Positions 25,551 through 34,304 of a stretch of 64,000 nucleotides of DNA are shown here, in pieces (position 1 is the stretch's first letter; each line of letters begins with the position of its first letter). Source of the stretch: Streptomyces maremycinicus (GTDB lineage: Bacteria; Actinomycetota; Actinomycetes; Streptomycetales; Streptomycetaceae); the NCBI RefSeq assembly GCF_001184025.1, contig NZ_BBYG01000017.1, positions 186,001-250,000 of the forward strand, given 5' to 3'. The position numbers and the translations under genes are program-made. The notes below the pieces were generated by a model that worked only from the letters and a program-made list of their open reading frames with translations, did no database searches and was not told the DNA's origin.

Positions 25551-27341
25551 ATGGGCAACACCCGGGGCGCCGCCGCCTTCGCCGTCTGGTACCTGCGTGC
25601 CGTCGCGTCCGTCAACTTCCTCAGTGCGGTGTGGGTCTCCCTGGGGCAGGACGTCCGGCGGCACAACCAGGAGAACCTCTTCACGCCGTATCTGCTGACG
25701 GCCGGCTTCGCCTCGGGGGTCTTCACCGCGTTCCTCGCCGTCACGATGCGGCGGCGCAAACGGGCCGCGTGGATCCTGAACCTCGGTCTGAGCGGGGCGT
25801 TCCTGGGGCTGTTCACGCTGGCCATGGCGTTCCCGGAGATCCGGCGCCACCCGCAGAACTGGGTGTCGCTCGCGCTGACCGCCGCCTTCGTGGCGGCGTT
25901 GCTCGCCGGTCGGCGGGAGTTCTACGCGAAGGGCGACCGGTCCAATCCGCGGCTCGCCGCGGCCGTCGGCGCCGGCGGACTCCTGGGCGCCTCGCTGCTG
26001 GCCGCGCTGCTGGTCACGGTCACCGACCGGGCCGCCGCCCCGTCCACCTTCCTCGAACGCTGGCGCTACGGCGCGCTGCGCCTGGTCTCGGTGGCCGCCG
26101 ACGAGTACCGCGTCCCCGGGATCGCCCCGCCCACCTGGGTCGACGTCGCCGTCAACGTGCTGAGCACGGCGCTCGTCCTCGCCGTCCTGTATGCCGCGTT
26201 CCGTTCCCGGCGGGCCGTCGACCCGCTCACCGCCGACGACGAGAAGCGGCTGCGGGAGCTCCTCGACCGGCACGGTGAGCGGGACTCGCTGGGCTACTTC
26301 GCGCTGCGGCGGGAGAAGAGCGTGTGCTGGTCGCCGACCGGGAAGGCGGCCGTCGCCTACCGCGTCATCGGCGGGGTGTCGCTGGCGTCCGGGGACCCGA
26401 TCGGGGATCCGGAGGCCTGGCCGGGGGCGATCGGGCCGTGGCTCGCCGAGGCGCGGGCGCACGGGTGGATCCCGGCGGTGATGGGCGCGAGCGAGGAGGC
26501 CGGGACCGTGTACGCCCGGCACGGGCTGGACGCGCTGGAACTCGGGGACGAGGCCCTGGTCGAGGTCGCCGAGTTCACCCTGGAGGGGCGGGCCATGCGG
26601 ACCGTACGGCAGGCGTGCAACCGGATCCGGCGGGCCGGGTACACGGTGCGGGTACGGCGGCACGAGGACATCCCGGCCGACGAGATGGCCGTCCTGCTCC
26701 GGCGGGCCGACGACTGGCGCGACGGCGCCACCGAGCGCGGGTTCAGCATGGCGCTGGGGCGGCTCGGCGACCCGGAGGACGGGCGCTGCGTGATGCTGGA
26801 GTGCACCGACTCACGGGGGGAGCTGCGGGCCCTGCTGTCCTTCGTGCCCTGGGGACCGCACGGGCTGTCCCTCGACCTGATGCGGCGGGACCGCGACTGC
26901 GACAACGGCCTGATGGAGTTCATGGTCATCGAGCTGCTCCGGCACGCCGGGGAACAGCGGGACGACCGGACGGACCCGAGGAACGCGGCGGACCGGGCGG
27001 ACCCGAGGAACCCGGTGGACCGGGCGGACCGGATCACGCAGGTCTCGCTGAACTTCGCCGTGTTCCGCTCGGTCTTCGAGCGGGGCGCCCGCCTCGGGGC
27101 CGGCCCCGTCCTGCGGCTGTGGCGGTCGTTGCTCTGCTTCTTCTCCCGCTGGTGGCAGATCGAGTCGCTGTACCGCGCCAACGCCAAGTACCGGCCCATC
27201 TGGGAACCCCGTTTCCTGCTCTTCGAGAAGAGCGCGGACCTGCCCCGCATCGGTGTGGCCTCGGCGCGGGCGGAGGGGTTCCTGGGGGCGCCGGGGCTGC
27301 CGAAGTGGCTGCGCCGGGGGCACCTGGAAACCCGCCGGTGA
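25551..27341 (+). CDS. DUF2156 (MprF C-terminal-like) aminoacyl-lipid synthase homologue
   Basis: 596 aa. Five or six N-terminal hydrophobic helices (about 10-210), then the soluble dual-GNAT domain of MprF/LysX-type proteins (about 225-590), with blocks GYFALRREKSVCWSP, VSLASGDPIGDPEAW, LEVAEFTLEGRAMRTVRQ-like VEVAEFTLEG and WEPRFLLFEK. MprF proteins use aminoacyl-tRNA to modify phosphatidylglycerol; the specificity here is unknown. A charged repeat DRTDPRNAADRADPRNPVD interrupts the domain near 468-486. TATGAT (25537-25542) ends 8 bases before ATG 25551 with no ribosome-binding site: probably leaderless. Confidence 0.88.
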   Translation: MGNTRGAAAFAVWYLRAVASVNFLSAVWVSLGQDVRRHNQENLFTPYLLTAGFASGVFTAFLAVTMRRRKRAAWILNLGLSGAFLGLFTLAMAFPEIRRHPQNWVSLALTAAFVAALLAGRREFYAKGDRSNPRLAAAVGAGGLLGASLLAALLVTVTDRAAAPSTFLERWRYGALRLVSVAADEYRVPGIAPPTWVDVAVNVLSTALVLAVLYAAFRSRRAVDPLTADDEKRLRELLDRHGERDSLGYFALRREKSVCWSPTGKAAVAYRVIGGVSLASGDPIGDPEAWPGAIGPWLAEARAHGWIPAVMGASEEAGTVYARHGLDALELGDEALVEVAEFTLEGRAMRTVRQACNRIRRAGYTVRVRRHEDIPADEMAVLLRRADDWRDGATERGFSMALGRLGDPEDGRCVMLECTDSRGELRALLSFVPWGPHGLSLDLMRRDRDCDNGLMEFMVIELLRHAGEQRDDRTDPRNAADRADPRNPVDRADRITQVSLNFAVFRSVFERGARLGAGPVLRLWRSLLCFFSRWWQIESLYRANAKYRPIWEPRFLLFEKSADLPRIGVASARAEGFLGAPGLPKWLRRGHLETRR

Positions 27342-28174
27342 ACGCGGTCGCCCGCCGGGCCCGCGCCGAATGGGGGCCGCTGTACGAGGCCGTACGCGTC
27401 CGCTGGGCGGGACGGCGGTGGCGGGCGCTGCCGATGACCCTCGGGGCGGTGTGTCTGACGTCGCTGACCCAGATCGTGCAGAACCGGTCGTGGGGGTACG
27501 GGCCGGTCCAGACCCTCGGCGCGGTGCGCGCCGACGATCCCCTCGGGCTCGCCCTGCTGCGCACACCGCTGTCCCTGTTCGTGCCCGCGCTGGACCTGCC
27601 GGTCTGGGGAGCCCTCGCCCAGATCCTGCTGGTGTTCGGGGTCGCGGAGCTCTGCCTGGGCTGGTGGCGGACCCTCGTCATCGCCTACGCGGCGACGCTC
27701 GCGGGCACGCTCTACGCGCGCGTGGGCGTCGCCCTCGGCCCCGGCGGCCCGCTCGGGCTGCCCGCCGCCGACGCCCGGATCGTGGACACCGGCCCGTCGG
27801 CGGCCGTGGTGGGGCTCGCGGTGTTCCTGGGCTGGCGCTACCGGGCGTACGTGACGGCGGGGGCGGTGATCGTCGCGATGGTGGTGGAGGTCCTGCTGAA
27901 GGACAACCTGGCGGGCAAGGAGCATCTGGCGGCCATCGCGGCGGTGCTGGTGCTGTGCGCGGTGGCGGAGGCCCGCGGGCGCCGCCGGGGGCCCGGGCGG
28001 CCCGCCAGGGGCCCGCGGGGCGGCACGGGCACGCGGGGGCGCCGGGGGGCACGGGGCGGCGGCAGCGGTGCGCGGACGCGCCACGGGACGCGGCCCGCCA
28101 CGAAGCCCCGCAGCCGCCGTACGGCCCATGCACCGGGCCCGGACCGGATCCCTCAGTTGCGTTCCTCGGACTGA
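27338..28174 (+). CDS. Rhomboid-like membrane protein
   Basis: 278 aa, six predicted membrane helices and a long Arg/Gly/Pro-rich tail (about 210-278). TGPSAAVVGL (helix 4) and KEHLAAIAA (helix 6) are placed like the serine and histidine of the rhomboid Ser-His dyad, although the usual GxSG is GPSA. GTG 27338 overlaps the DUF2156 stop as GTGA, so the two genes are translationally coupled and probably act together at the membrane. Its 3' end overlaps the convergent membrane gene by 22 bases. Protease activity is inference. Confidence 0.75.
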   Translation: MNAVARRARAEWGPLYEAVRVRWAGRRWRALPMTLGAVCLTSLTQIVQNRSWGYGPVQTLGAVRADDPLGLALLRTPLSLFVPALDLPVWGALAQILLVFGVAELCLGWWRTLVIAYAATLAGTLYARVGVALGPGGPLGLPAADARIVDTGPSAAVVGLAVFLGWRYRAYVTAGAVIVAMVVEVLLKDNLAGKEHLAAIAAVLVLCAVAEARGRRRGPGRPARGPRGGTGTRGRRGARGGGSGARTRHGTRPATKPRSRRTAHAPGPDRIPQLRSSD

Positions 28175-28917
28175 GCGAGTTCCGCGGTCGTCTTCCCGCC
28201 CAGCCAGTCCCCCACCACCCGGCGCGGCCCCGCCCAGCGGCGGTCGTGGCGGTAGGCCCGCAGGATCGCCTTCGCCCGGGCGCGGGGCCGCCGCCGGTAG
28301 AACCGGCGGGCCCACGGCGAGCCGGGCCGGGCCGCCCGCACCAGGCCCACCAGGCCCAGGAGCGGGATGAAGACGCTGAACACGGCCATCTTGGCCTTGC
28401 CCTTGCTCAGCACGGCCAGCGAGCAGGCGAAGTTGAACACCACGGTCGAGATGACACCCCCTCGGTCCTGGAGTTCGTCCTGGCTCAGGTCGTCGACGCC
28501 GAACGGCGAGAAGCCCACCAGCAGCAGTCCCCCCAGCGCCGCCGTCAGGACCACGGCCTCCACGCTCTTGCGGCCCGCCTCCGTCCAGTACACGTCGTCC
28601 AGGTGCAGGATCAGCGCGAACTCGTCGAGGACCAGGCCGGTACCGATGCCGAAGACCACCGCGAAGGCACCCGCCCCGAAGCCTTGCCGGCCGCTCGCCA
28701 CCGCGCCGAAGCCGCCCGCGACGGTCAGGACGACGCCGGGGACCACGTGGTGGATGTGCACCCCGCCGGAGCTGATGTTGCCGAAGGGGCCCTTGCCCGC
28801 CCGGATCAGGCGGGTGATGACCCGGGTGATCAGGAAGGTGAGGACGAACGCGGTCAGGGCGAGGAGCAGCGGCACCTTGCCCGGTTCGACGATGTTGCGC
28901 TGCACCCACTCACCCAT
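28153..28917 (-). CDS. Conserved integral membrane protein with HIHH motif
   Basis: 254 aa with about six hydrophobic helices and a basic C-terminal tail (RRRPRARAKAILRAYRHDRR). A conserved-looking polar loop, GGVHIHHVVPGV near residue 60, and LVLDEFALILHLDDVYW near 105 could bind metal; this is inference. ATG 28917 is chosen over GTG 28938 because it keeps MGEWVQRNIVEPGKVP as a normal N-terminus. Actinobacterial homologues are annotated only as hypothetical membrane proteins. Confidence 0.8.
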   Translation of the reverse strand: MGEWVQRNIVEPGKVPLLLALTAFVLTFLITRVITRLIRAGKGPFGNISSGGVHIHHVVPGVVLTVAGGFGAVASGRQGFGAGAFAVVFGIGTGLVLDEFALILHLDDVYWTEAGRKSVEAVVLTAALGGLLLVGFSPFGVDDLSQDELQDRGGVISTVVFNFACSLAVLSKGKAKMAVFSVFIPLLGLVGLVRAARPGSPWARRFYRRRPRARAKAILRAYRHDRRWAGPRRVVGDWLGGKTTAELAQSEERN

Positions 28918-28984
28918 GTCACCAGTGTCCCGGGGCACGGGGGCGCCCGCTTCGTGGGAGGGGCGACCGGGCTACTCTGCCGCC

Positions 28985-29830
28985 GTGTCCACGACCTCGC
29001 CCGCAGACGGCCTCCGCTTCGCCTTCGGCACCCTCACCGTGTTCCCGGTCAGGGTGACCCGCTGGGACCGGCGGGCCGCGCGCGGGGGCATGCTGGGCGC
29101 CCCCGTGGTCGGACTGGCCGTCGGCGGCTGCGCGGCCGGGCTCGGTCTGCTGCTGCTGTTCCTGGGCGCGAGCCCGCTGCTCGCCGCCGTGGCCTCCGCC
29201 GCCGTGCCCGCCGTCCTCACCCGTGGTCTGCACCTGGACGGGCTGGCCGACACCGCGGACGGACTCGGCAGCGGCAAGCCCGCCGAGGACGCGCTGCGGA
29301 TCATGAAGCAGTCCGACATCGGCCCGTTCGGCGTGCTCACGCTCGTCCTGGTGCTGCTCGCCCAGGTGGCCGCGCTGACGCAGCTCTACGACACCTCGTG
29401 GGCGCTGGGCGCGGTGGCCGCCGTCGTCTCGGCCGCCGCGGCACGGCTCGCGCTGACCCTGGCGGCACGCGCCGGGGTGCCGGCCGCGCGCCCGGAGGGG
29501 CTCGGGGCGGCGGTCGCCGGGGTGGTGCCGGTGCGCGGCGCGGTGCTCACCGCCGTCGCCGTCACGCTGGCGGCGGCGGTCGCGGGAGCGTGGTGCGGGC
29601 CGTACGAGGGCGGTGTCGTCGTCCTGATCGGGTCCGCCGGTCCGGGCGCCCCGTTCGAGCCGTACGACGCCGTACGGCCGGCGCTCGCCGTCCTCGCCGC
29701 GCTCGGCGCCGCCGAACTGCTGCTGCGGCACTGCACGCGGCGCTTCGGCGGGGTCACCGGGGATGTCTTCGGCGGACTGGCGGAGACGGCGGCGACCACC
29801 GCGCTCGTGGTGTTCTGCCTGGGCGGTTAG
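28985..29830 (+). CDS. cobS: Adenosylcobinamide-GDP ribazoletransferase (cobalamin synthase)
   Basis: 281 aa integral membrane enzyme that joins GDP-cobinamide with alpha-ribazole, the last assembly step of cobalamin. Motif RGLHLDGLADTADGLG with its metal-binding aspartates is intact, followed by MKQSDIGPFGV. Seven or so hydrophobic segments; ends in the typical RRFGGVTGDVFGGLAET. GTG 28985 lies 6 bases past TACTCT with no nearby Shine-Dalgarno, so it is probably leaderless. With cobU and cobT it completes nucleotide-loop assembly. Confidence 0.93.
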   Translation: MSTTSPADGLRFAFGTLTVFPVRVTRWDRRAARGGMLGAPVVGLAVGGCAAGLGLLLLFLGASPLLAAVASAAVPAVLTRGLHLDGLADTADGLGSGKPAEDALRIMKQSDIGPFGVLTLVLVLLAQVAALTQLYDTSWALGAVAAVVSAAAARLALTLAARAGVPAARPEGLGAAVAGVVPVRGAVLTAVAVTLAAAVAGAWCGPYEGGVVVLIGSAGPGAPFEPYDAVRPALAVLAALGAAELLLRHCTRRFGGVTGDVFGGLAETAATTALVVFCLGG

Positions 29831-29843
29831 GTCGTCGCCGGGC

Positions 29844-30677
29844 CTAGCAAGCCTCGCGCCACACCCCGAGTTCGTACTTCTTCAGCAGTGAACTCAGGCG
29901 CAGCCGACGGGAGTCGGCGCAGAACGCGCTCGTGGGCAGTTCGTACTCGACGTGGAAGACGGCCTTGCCCGCCTCGATGAAGGGGGTCAGGTCCGCGCAC
30001 TCGTCGTACTGGGCGCACTGTTCGTTGACCGCGAAGTCGAAGTCGCCGACGAGTTCGGGGATCTGGTCGAGGTCGTTCTTCAGGCCGACCGACATGCCCC
30101 GGTCGTGGGCGAGTTCGGCGATGAGGCGGTTGTAGCGGAGCTGGTCGGCGGCCTTCACCGGGAAGCCCGTGGTGTTCTTGTAGCCGTCCATGTTGTCCGG
30201 CTCGACCGCGTCGAAGCCCTTCTCGCGGCACATGTCGAGGCGGGCCGCCATCAGGGGCTCCAGGACGTCCAACGCGCGGATGTCGAGCCAGCGTTCGCCC
30301 TCCCAGCCGTTGCCCTTGCCGATCACCGACTTCGGGAAACTCGCCGCGTCCGGGCGCCAGTCCTCCCAGGCGCCGGTGGAGAGGTAGCAGATGACCTTGC
30401 GGCCGTCCTCGTGCAGTTGCGCGACCGTGGCCGCGCTCTGGTCGAAGCCGTCGATGTCGTAGACCGGTGCGTCGACGGTGGTGTCCAGACGGCCGCTCAG
30501 CTGCCACTGCCAGCCGGTGCCGGGGGCCGGCCGCCAGATCCCGGCGTCCGCCGTCCCGCTGGCCGTCCCGGTGGCCGCCCCGTCGTCCGGCCGTTCGTCC
30601 CGTCCGCCGTCCGGCGCGGAGGCGCAGCCCGCCAGCAACAGGGCGAGCAGGGGCAGCAACAGGGTCGGTCGTCTCAC
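29844..30677 (-). CDS. GH114-like (endo-alpha-1,4-polygalactosaminidase family) lipoprotein
   Basis: 277 aa. Signal: VRRPTLLLPLLALLLAGC with lipobox LAGC at about residue 18, then an Ala/Gly/Asp-rich spacer. The TIM-barrel domain starts near WQWQLSGRLDTTVDAPVYD and has the family blocks VICYLSTGAWEDWRPD and FDAVEPDNMDGYKN, which include the acidic residues expected at the active site, and GLKNDLDQ. Would hydrolyse galactosamine-containing polymer outside the cell. GTG 30677 has GGAG about 8 bases upstream. Substrate is inferred from the family only. Confidence 0.88.
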   Translation of the reverse strand: MRRPTLLLPLLALLLAGCASAPDGGRDERPDDGAATGTASGTADAGIWRPAPGTGWQWQLSGRLDTTVDAPVYDIDGFDQSAATVAQLHEDGRKVICYLSTGAWEDWRPDAASFPKSVIGKGNGWEGERWLDIRALDVLEPLMAARLDMCREKGFDAVEPDNMDGYKNTTGFPVKAADQLRYNRLIAELAHDRGMSVGLKNDLDQIPELVGDFDFAVNEQCAQYDECADLTPFIEAGKAVFHVEYELPTSAFCADSRRLRLSSLLKKYELGVWREAC

Positions 30678-30828
30678 CGGATGGGCTCCTGGACGGGGCG
30701 GCACGTACCCGACGATCATCGCCCATGTCGCCCGCGCGCGGGCTCCCACCCCGACCCGACGGGTGTGATCCGGTTCATGGAATGCGAGGATCGGGAAGTG
30801 GCTACGACGCCACCGACAGGTGAACACG

Positions 30829-30858
30829 CGCGTGCGTGAGCGACCGCGCACGCACGCG
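30829..30858. other. Hairpin in the 342-base gap before pepA
   Basis: CGCGTGCGTG (30829-30838) and CACGCACGCG (30849-30858) form a perfect 10-bp stem with a 10-base loop. It lies between the divergent GH114-like and pepA genes. The rest of 30678-31019 shows no coding potential that I trust; it must hold both outward promoters. Confidence 0.5.
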
Positions 30859-31019
30859 TACGCTCATTCCGGGATCCGTCACGCCGGTCCGCCGCGCCGG
30901 TGAGGCACACCCCGGATACGACCGCACCCATGACCCGGATCTAGGGTCGGCTGTCGGGCCCGGTCGACCCACACATTCCGGCCAACGCAACTCCACATCG
31001 GAAGCGAGATTTCACCACC

Positions 31020-32543
31020 GTGACTGCTCTCACTCTCAGCACCGCCGCGGCGCCCGGCCTCCGGGCCGACGCGATCGTGATCGGTGTCGCCAAGGGCGCG
31101 AAAGGCCCGATCGTTGCCCCAGGCGCCGAAGCCGTCGACAAGGCCTACGACGGCAGGCTCGCCGGCATCCTGGACACCCTCGGTGCCTCCGGGGCCGAGG
31201 GCGAGGTGACCAAGCTGCCCGCCCCGGCCGGCTTCAAGGCGCCGCTCGTGCTCGCGGTGGGACTCGGCCAGGAGCCCGAGAAGGACGCCGGGTTCGACCC
31301 CGAGGCGCTGCGCAAGGCGGCCGGAGCGGCCGCCCGCACCCTCACCGGCGCCAAGAAGGCCGCCTTCGCCCTGCCGGTGACCGACGCCGCCGACATCGGC
31401 GCGACCGGCGAGGGCGTGGTGCTCGGCGCGTACTCCTTCGACGCGTACAAGCGGGGCGACGACGCCAAGGCGAAGAACGCCAAGGCGCCGCTCGCCGAGG
31501 CCGTCCTGCTCGGCGGGAAGCCGCGCGACGCCGCCCACAAGGCCGCGCTGCTGCGTGCCGCCACCGTCGGCGAGGAGCTCAACCGCGCCCGCGACCTGAT
31601 CAACATGCCGCCGAACGACCTCGACCCCGAGGCGTTCGCCGCTCTCGCCCAGACGGCGGCCAAGGAGCACGGCATCAAGGTGCAGGTGCTCGACGAGAAG
31701 GCGCTCGCCAAGGGCGGTTACGGCGGCATCCTGGGCGTCGGCTCCGGCTCGGCCTCGGCCCCGCGCCTGGTGAAGCTGTCGTACACCTCCTCCAAGGCCA
31801 AGAAGAACCTCGCCTTCGTCGGCAAGGGCATCACCTACGACTCGGGCGGCATCTCGCTGAAGCCGGCCGGGCACAACGAGACGATGAAGTGCGACATGAG
31901 CGGCGCGGCGGCGGTCTTCGCCGCGGTCGTCGCCGCCGCGCGCCTCGGGCTCGAGGTCAACGTCACCGGGTGGCTCGCGCTGGCCGAGAACATGCCGTCC
32001 GGCTCCGCCACCCGCCCGGGTGACGTGCTGCGCATGTACAGCGGCAAGACCGTCGAGGTCCTGAACACGGACGCCGAGGGCCGGCTGGTCCTCGCGGACG
32101 CCCTGTGGGCGGCCTCCGCGGAGAAGCCGGACGCGATCGTCGACGTCGCGACCCTGACCGGCGCGATGATGCTGGCGCTGGGCAGCCGGACCTTCGGGAT
32201 CATGGCGAACGACGACGCCTTCCGCTCCGCGCTGCACGAGGCGGCCGAGGAGGTCGGCGAACCGGCGTGGCCGATGCCGCTGCCGGAGCACCTGCGCAAG
32301 GGCATGGACTCCAGCGTCGCGGACATCGCCAACATGGGCGAGCGGATGGGCGGCGGCCTGGTGGCCGGTCTCTTCCTGCGCGAGTTCGTGGGCGAGGGCA
32401 TCACCTGGGCGCACCTGGACATCGCCGGACCGGCGTTCAACGAGGGTGGCCCCTTCGGGTACACGCCCAAGGGCGGTACCGGTACCGCGGTGCGGACGCT
32501 GGTGCGGCTGGCCGAGCTGACCGCCTCCGGCGACCTCGGCTAG
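31020..32543 (+). CDS. pepA: Leucyl aminopeptidase (M17 family)
   Basis: 507 aa. C-terminal catalytic domain has the M17 two-metal signatures: VGKGITYDSGGISLKP, MKCDMSGAAAV and NTDAEGRLVLADAL, plus YGGILGVGSGS and the substrate lysine in the first. The N-terminal domain (1-170) is the usual macro-like fold. Cytoplasmic removal of N-terminal residues from peptides. Starts at GTG 31020. Single gene; the following gene lpd is 305 bases away. Confidence 0.95.
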   Translation: MTALTLSTAAAPGLRADAIVIGVAKGAKGPIVAPGAEAVDKAYDGRLAGILDTLGASGAEGEVTKLPAPAGFKAPLVLAVGLGQEPEKDAGFDPEALRKAAGAAARTLTGAKKAAFALPVTDAADIGATGEGVVLGAYSFDAYKRGDDAKAKNAKAPLAEAVLLGGKPRDAAHKAALLRAATVGEELNRARDLINMPPNDLDPEAFAALAQTAAKEHGIKVQVLDEKALAKGGYGGILGVGSGSASAPRLVKLSYTSSKAKKNLAFVGKGITYDSGGISLKPAGHNETMKCDMSGAAAVFAAVVAAARLGLEVNVTGWLALAENMPSGSATRPGDVLRMYSGKTVEVLNTDAEGRLVLADALWAASAEKPDAIVDVATLTGAMMLALGSRTFGIMANDDAFRSALHEAAEEVGEPAWPMPLPEHLRKGMDSSVADIANMGERMGGGLVAGLFLREFVGEGITWAHLDIAGPAFNEGGPFGYTPKGGTGTAVRTLVRLAELTASGDLG

Positions 32544-32621
32544 TCCCTCCGGCAGAGGGGGGACTGTGCGCCTGGTCACTCGGATCCGTCCGTCATGTGA
32601 CGGGTGCGGGCCGAACGCGGC

Positions 32622-32648
32622 CGGTCGCGCGGTTCCCCCGCCCCCGAG
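32622..32648. repeat. Dispersed Streptomyces intergenic repeat, type A copy 2 (degenerate)
   Basis: GGTCGCGCGGTTCCCCC followed by a C-rich run shares a 16-base core with 3854-3869. It lies in the 305-base gap between pepA and lpd. No gene is seen elsewhere in 32544-32848; lpd's promoter should lie in its right half. Confidence 0.5.
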
Positions 32649-32848
32649 TGGGGCCGGTCCCCCATGTCACAAGTGAGCGTGGGGTGTCTCACACCCCGGC
32701 CCCGCGTCTCGTTCGCCTCCCGCAAGTGCGAAGATGGGCCACGGCAGGACAGGGCCCCCACCACAGGGCCGAAGAAAGAGCGGCCGGACACCAGCCGCCG
32801 GCGGTCAGCGACGACCGGCGCACGGCGCACATGCATGGAGGACGTGAC

Positions 32849-34237
32849 GTGGCGAACGACGCCAGCACCGTTTTCGACCTAGTGATCCTCGGCGGTGGTA
32901 GTGGCGGGTACGCCGCGGCCCTGCGCGGGGCGCAGCTGGGCCTGGACGTCGCCCTGATCGAGAAGGACAAGGTCGGCGGCACCTGCCTGCACCGGGGTTG
33001 CATCCCCACCAAGGCCCTGCTGCACGCCGGCGAGATCGCCGACCAGGCCCGCGAGAGCGAGCAGTTCGGCGTCAAGGCCACCTTCGAGGGCATCGACGTC
33101 CCCGCCGTCCACAAGTACAAGGACGGCGTCATCTCGGGTCTGCACAAGGGCCTTCAGGGGCTGATCGCCTCCCGCAAGGTGACGTACATCGAGGGTGAGG
33201 GCCGCCTGTCGTCCCCGACCTCCGTCGACGTCAACGGACAGCGCGTCCAGGGCCGCCACGTGCTGCTCGCGACCGGCTCCGTGCCGAAGTCGCTGCCGGG
33301 CCTGGAGATCGACGGCGACCGGATCATCTCCTCGGACCACGCCCTCGTCCTGGACCGCGTGCCGAAGTCCGCGATCATCCTCGGCGGCGGCGTGATCGGC
33401 GTGGAGTTCGCCTCGGCGTGGAAGTCCTTCGGCTCCGACGTGACGGTGATCGAGGGCCTGAAGCACCTCGTCCCGGTCGAGGACGAGAACTCCTCCAAGC
33501 TCCTCGAGCGCGCGTTCCGCAAGCGCGGCATCAAGTTCAACCTGGGCACCTTCTTCTCCAAGGCCGAGTACACCGCCGACGGTGTCAAGGTCACGCTGGC
33601 CGACGGCAAGGAGTTCGAGGCCGAGGTCCTGCTGGTGGCGGTGGGCCGCGGGCCCGTCTCCGCCGGCCTCGGCTACGAGGAGCAGGGCATCGCCATGGAC
33701 CGCGGCTACGTCCTGGTCGACGAGTACATGCGCACCAACGTCCCGACCGTCTCCGCCGTCGGTGACCTGGTCCCGACCCTCCAGCTCGCGCACGTCGGCT
33801 TCGCCGAGGGCATGCTGGTCGCGGAGCGTCTGGCCGGTCAGAAGGTCGTCCCGATCGACTACGACGGCGTCCCCCGGGTGACGTACTGCCACCCCGAGGT
33901 CGCCTCCGTGGGTATCACCGAGGCCAAGGCCAAGGAGATCTACGGCGCGGACAAGGTCGTCGCTCTGAAGTACAACCTCGCGGGCAACGGCAAGAGCAAG
34001 ATCCTCAACACCGCGGGCGAGATCAAGCTCGTGCAGGTGAAGGACGGTGCCGTGGTCGGCGTCCACATGGTCGGCGACCGCATGGGCGAGCAGGTCGGCG
34101 AAGCCCAGCTGATCTACAACTGGGAGGCGCTGCCCGCCGAGGTCGCGCAGCTCATCCACGCTCACCCGACGCAGAACGAGGCGCTCGGCGAGGCCCACCT
34201 CGCCCTGGCGGGCAAGCCGCTGCACTCGCACGACTGA
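32849..34237 (+). CDS. lpd: Dihydrolipoamide dehydrogenase (E3)
   Basis: 462 aa flavoprotein disulfide reductase. FAD-binding GGGSGGYAAALRGA, redox-active disulfide Cys46/Cys51 in GGTCLHRGCIPTKAL, NAD-binding ILGGGVIGVEFAS, second FAD contact TVSAVGDL, and the C-terminal active-site His-Glu in HAHPTQNEALGEA. Reoxidises lipoyl groups on E2 subunits of the pyruvate and 2-oxoglutarate dehydrogenase complexes. GTG 32849 is used because GGAGG lies 9-13 bases upstream and gives the standard length. Followed 67 bases later by sucB, so probably one operon. Confidence 0.96.
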   Translation: MANDASTVFDLVILGGGSGGYAAALRGAQLGLDVALIEKDKVGGTCLHRGCIPTKALLHAGEIADQARESEQFGVKATFEGIDVPAVHKYKDGVISGLHKGLQGLIASRKVTYIEGEGRLSSPTSVDVNGQRVQGRHVLLATGSVPKSLPGLEIDGDRIISSDHALVLDRVPKSAIILGGGVIGVEFASAWKSFGSDVTVIEGLKHLVPVEDENSSKLLERAFRKRGIKFNLGTFFSKAEYTADGVKVTLADGKEFEAEVLLVAVGRGPVSAGLGYEEQGIAMDRGYVLVDEYMRTNVPTVSAVGDLVPTLQLAHVGFAEGMLVAERLAGQKVVPIDYDGVPRVTYCHPEVASVGITEAKAKEIYGADKVVALKYNLAGNGKSKILNTAGEIKLVQVKDGAVVGVHMVGDRMGEQVGEAQLIYNWEALPAEVAQLIHAHPTQNEALGEAHLALAGKPLHSHD

Positions 34238-34304
34238 CCCTCGGTCGAAGAAGCGACTCCGCGACGACACAGACTTCCGCAATTCGTAAGGAGCAACCGA
34301 AACC

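Noticed and set aside
21799..29830. Cobalamin riboswitch before cobU, cobT or cobS
   Set aside because: The leaders are too short (113 bases before cobU, likely leaderless for cobT and cobS) and I see no B12-box.
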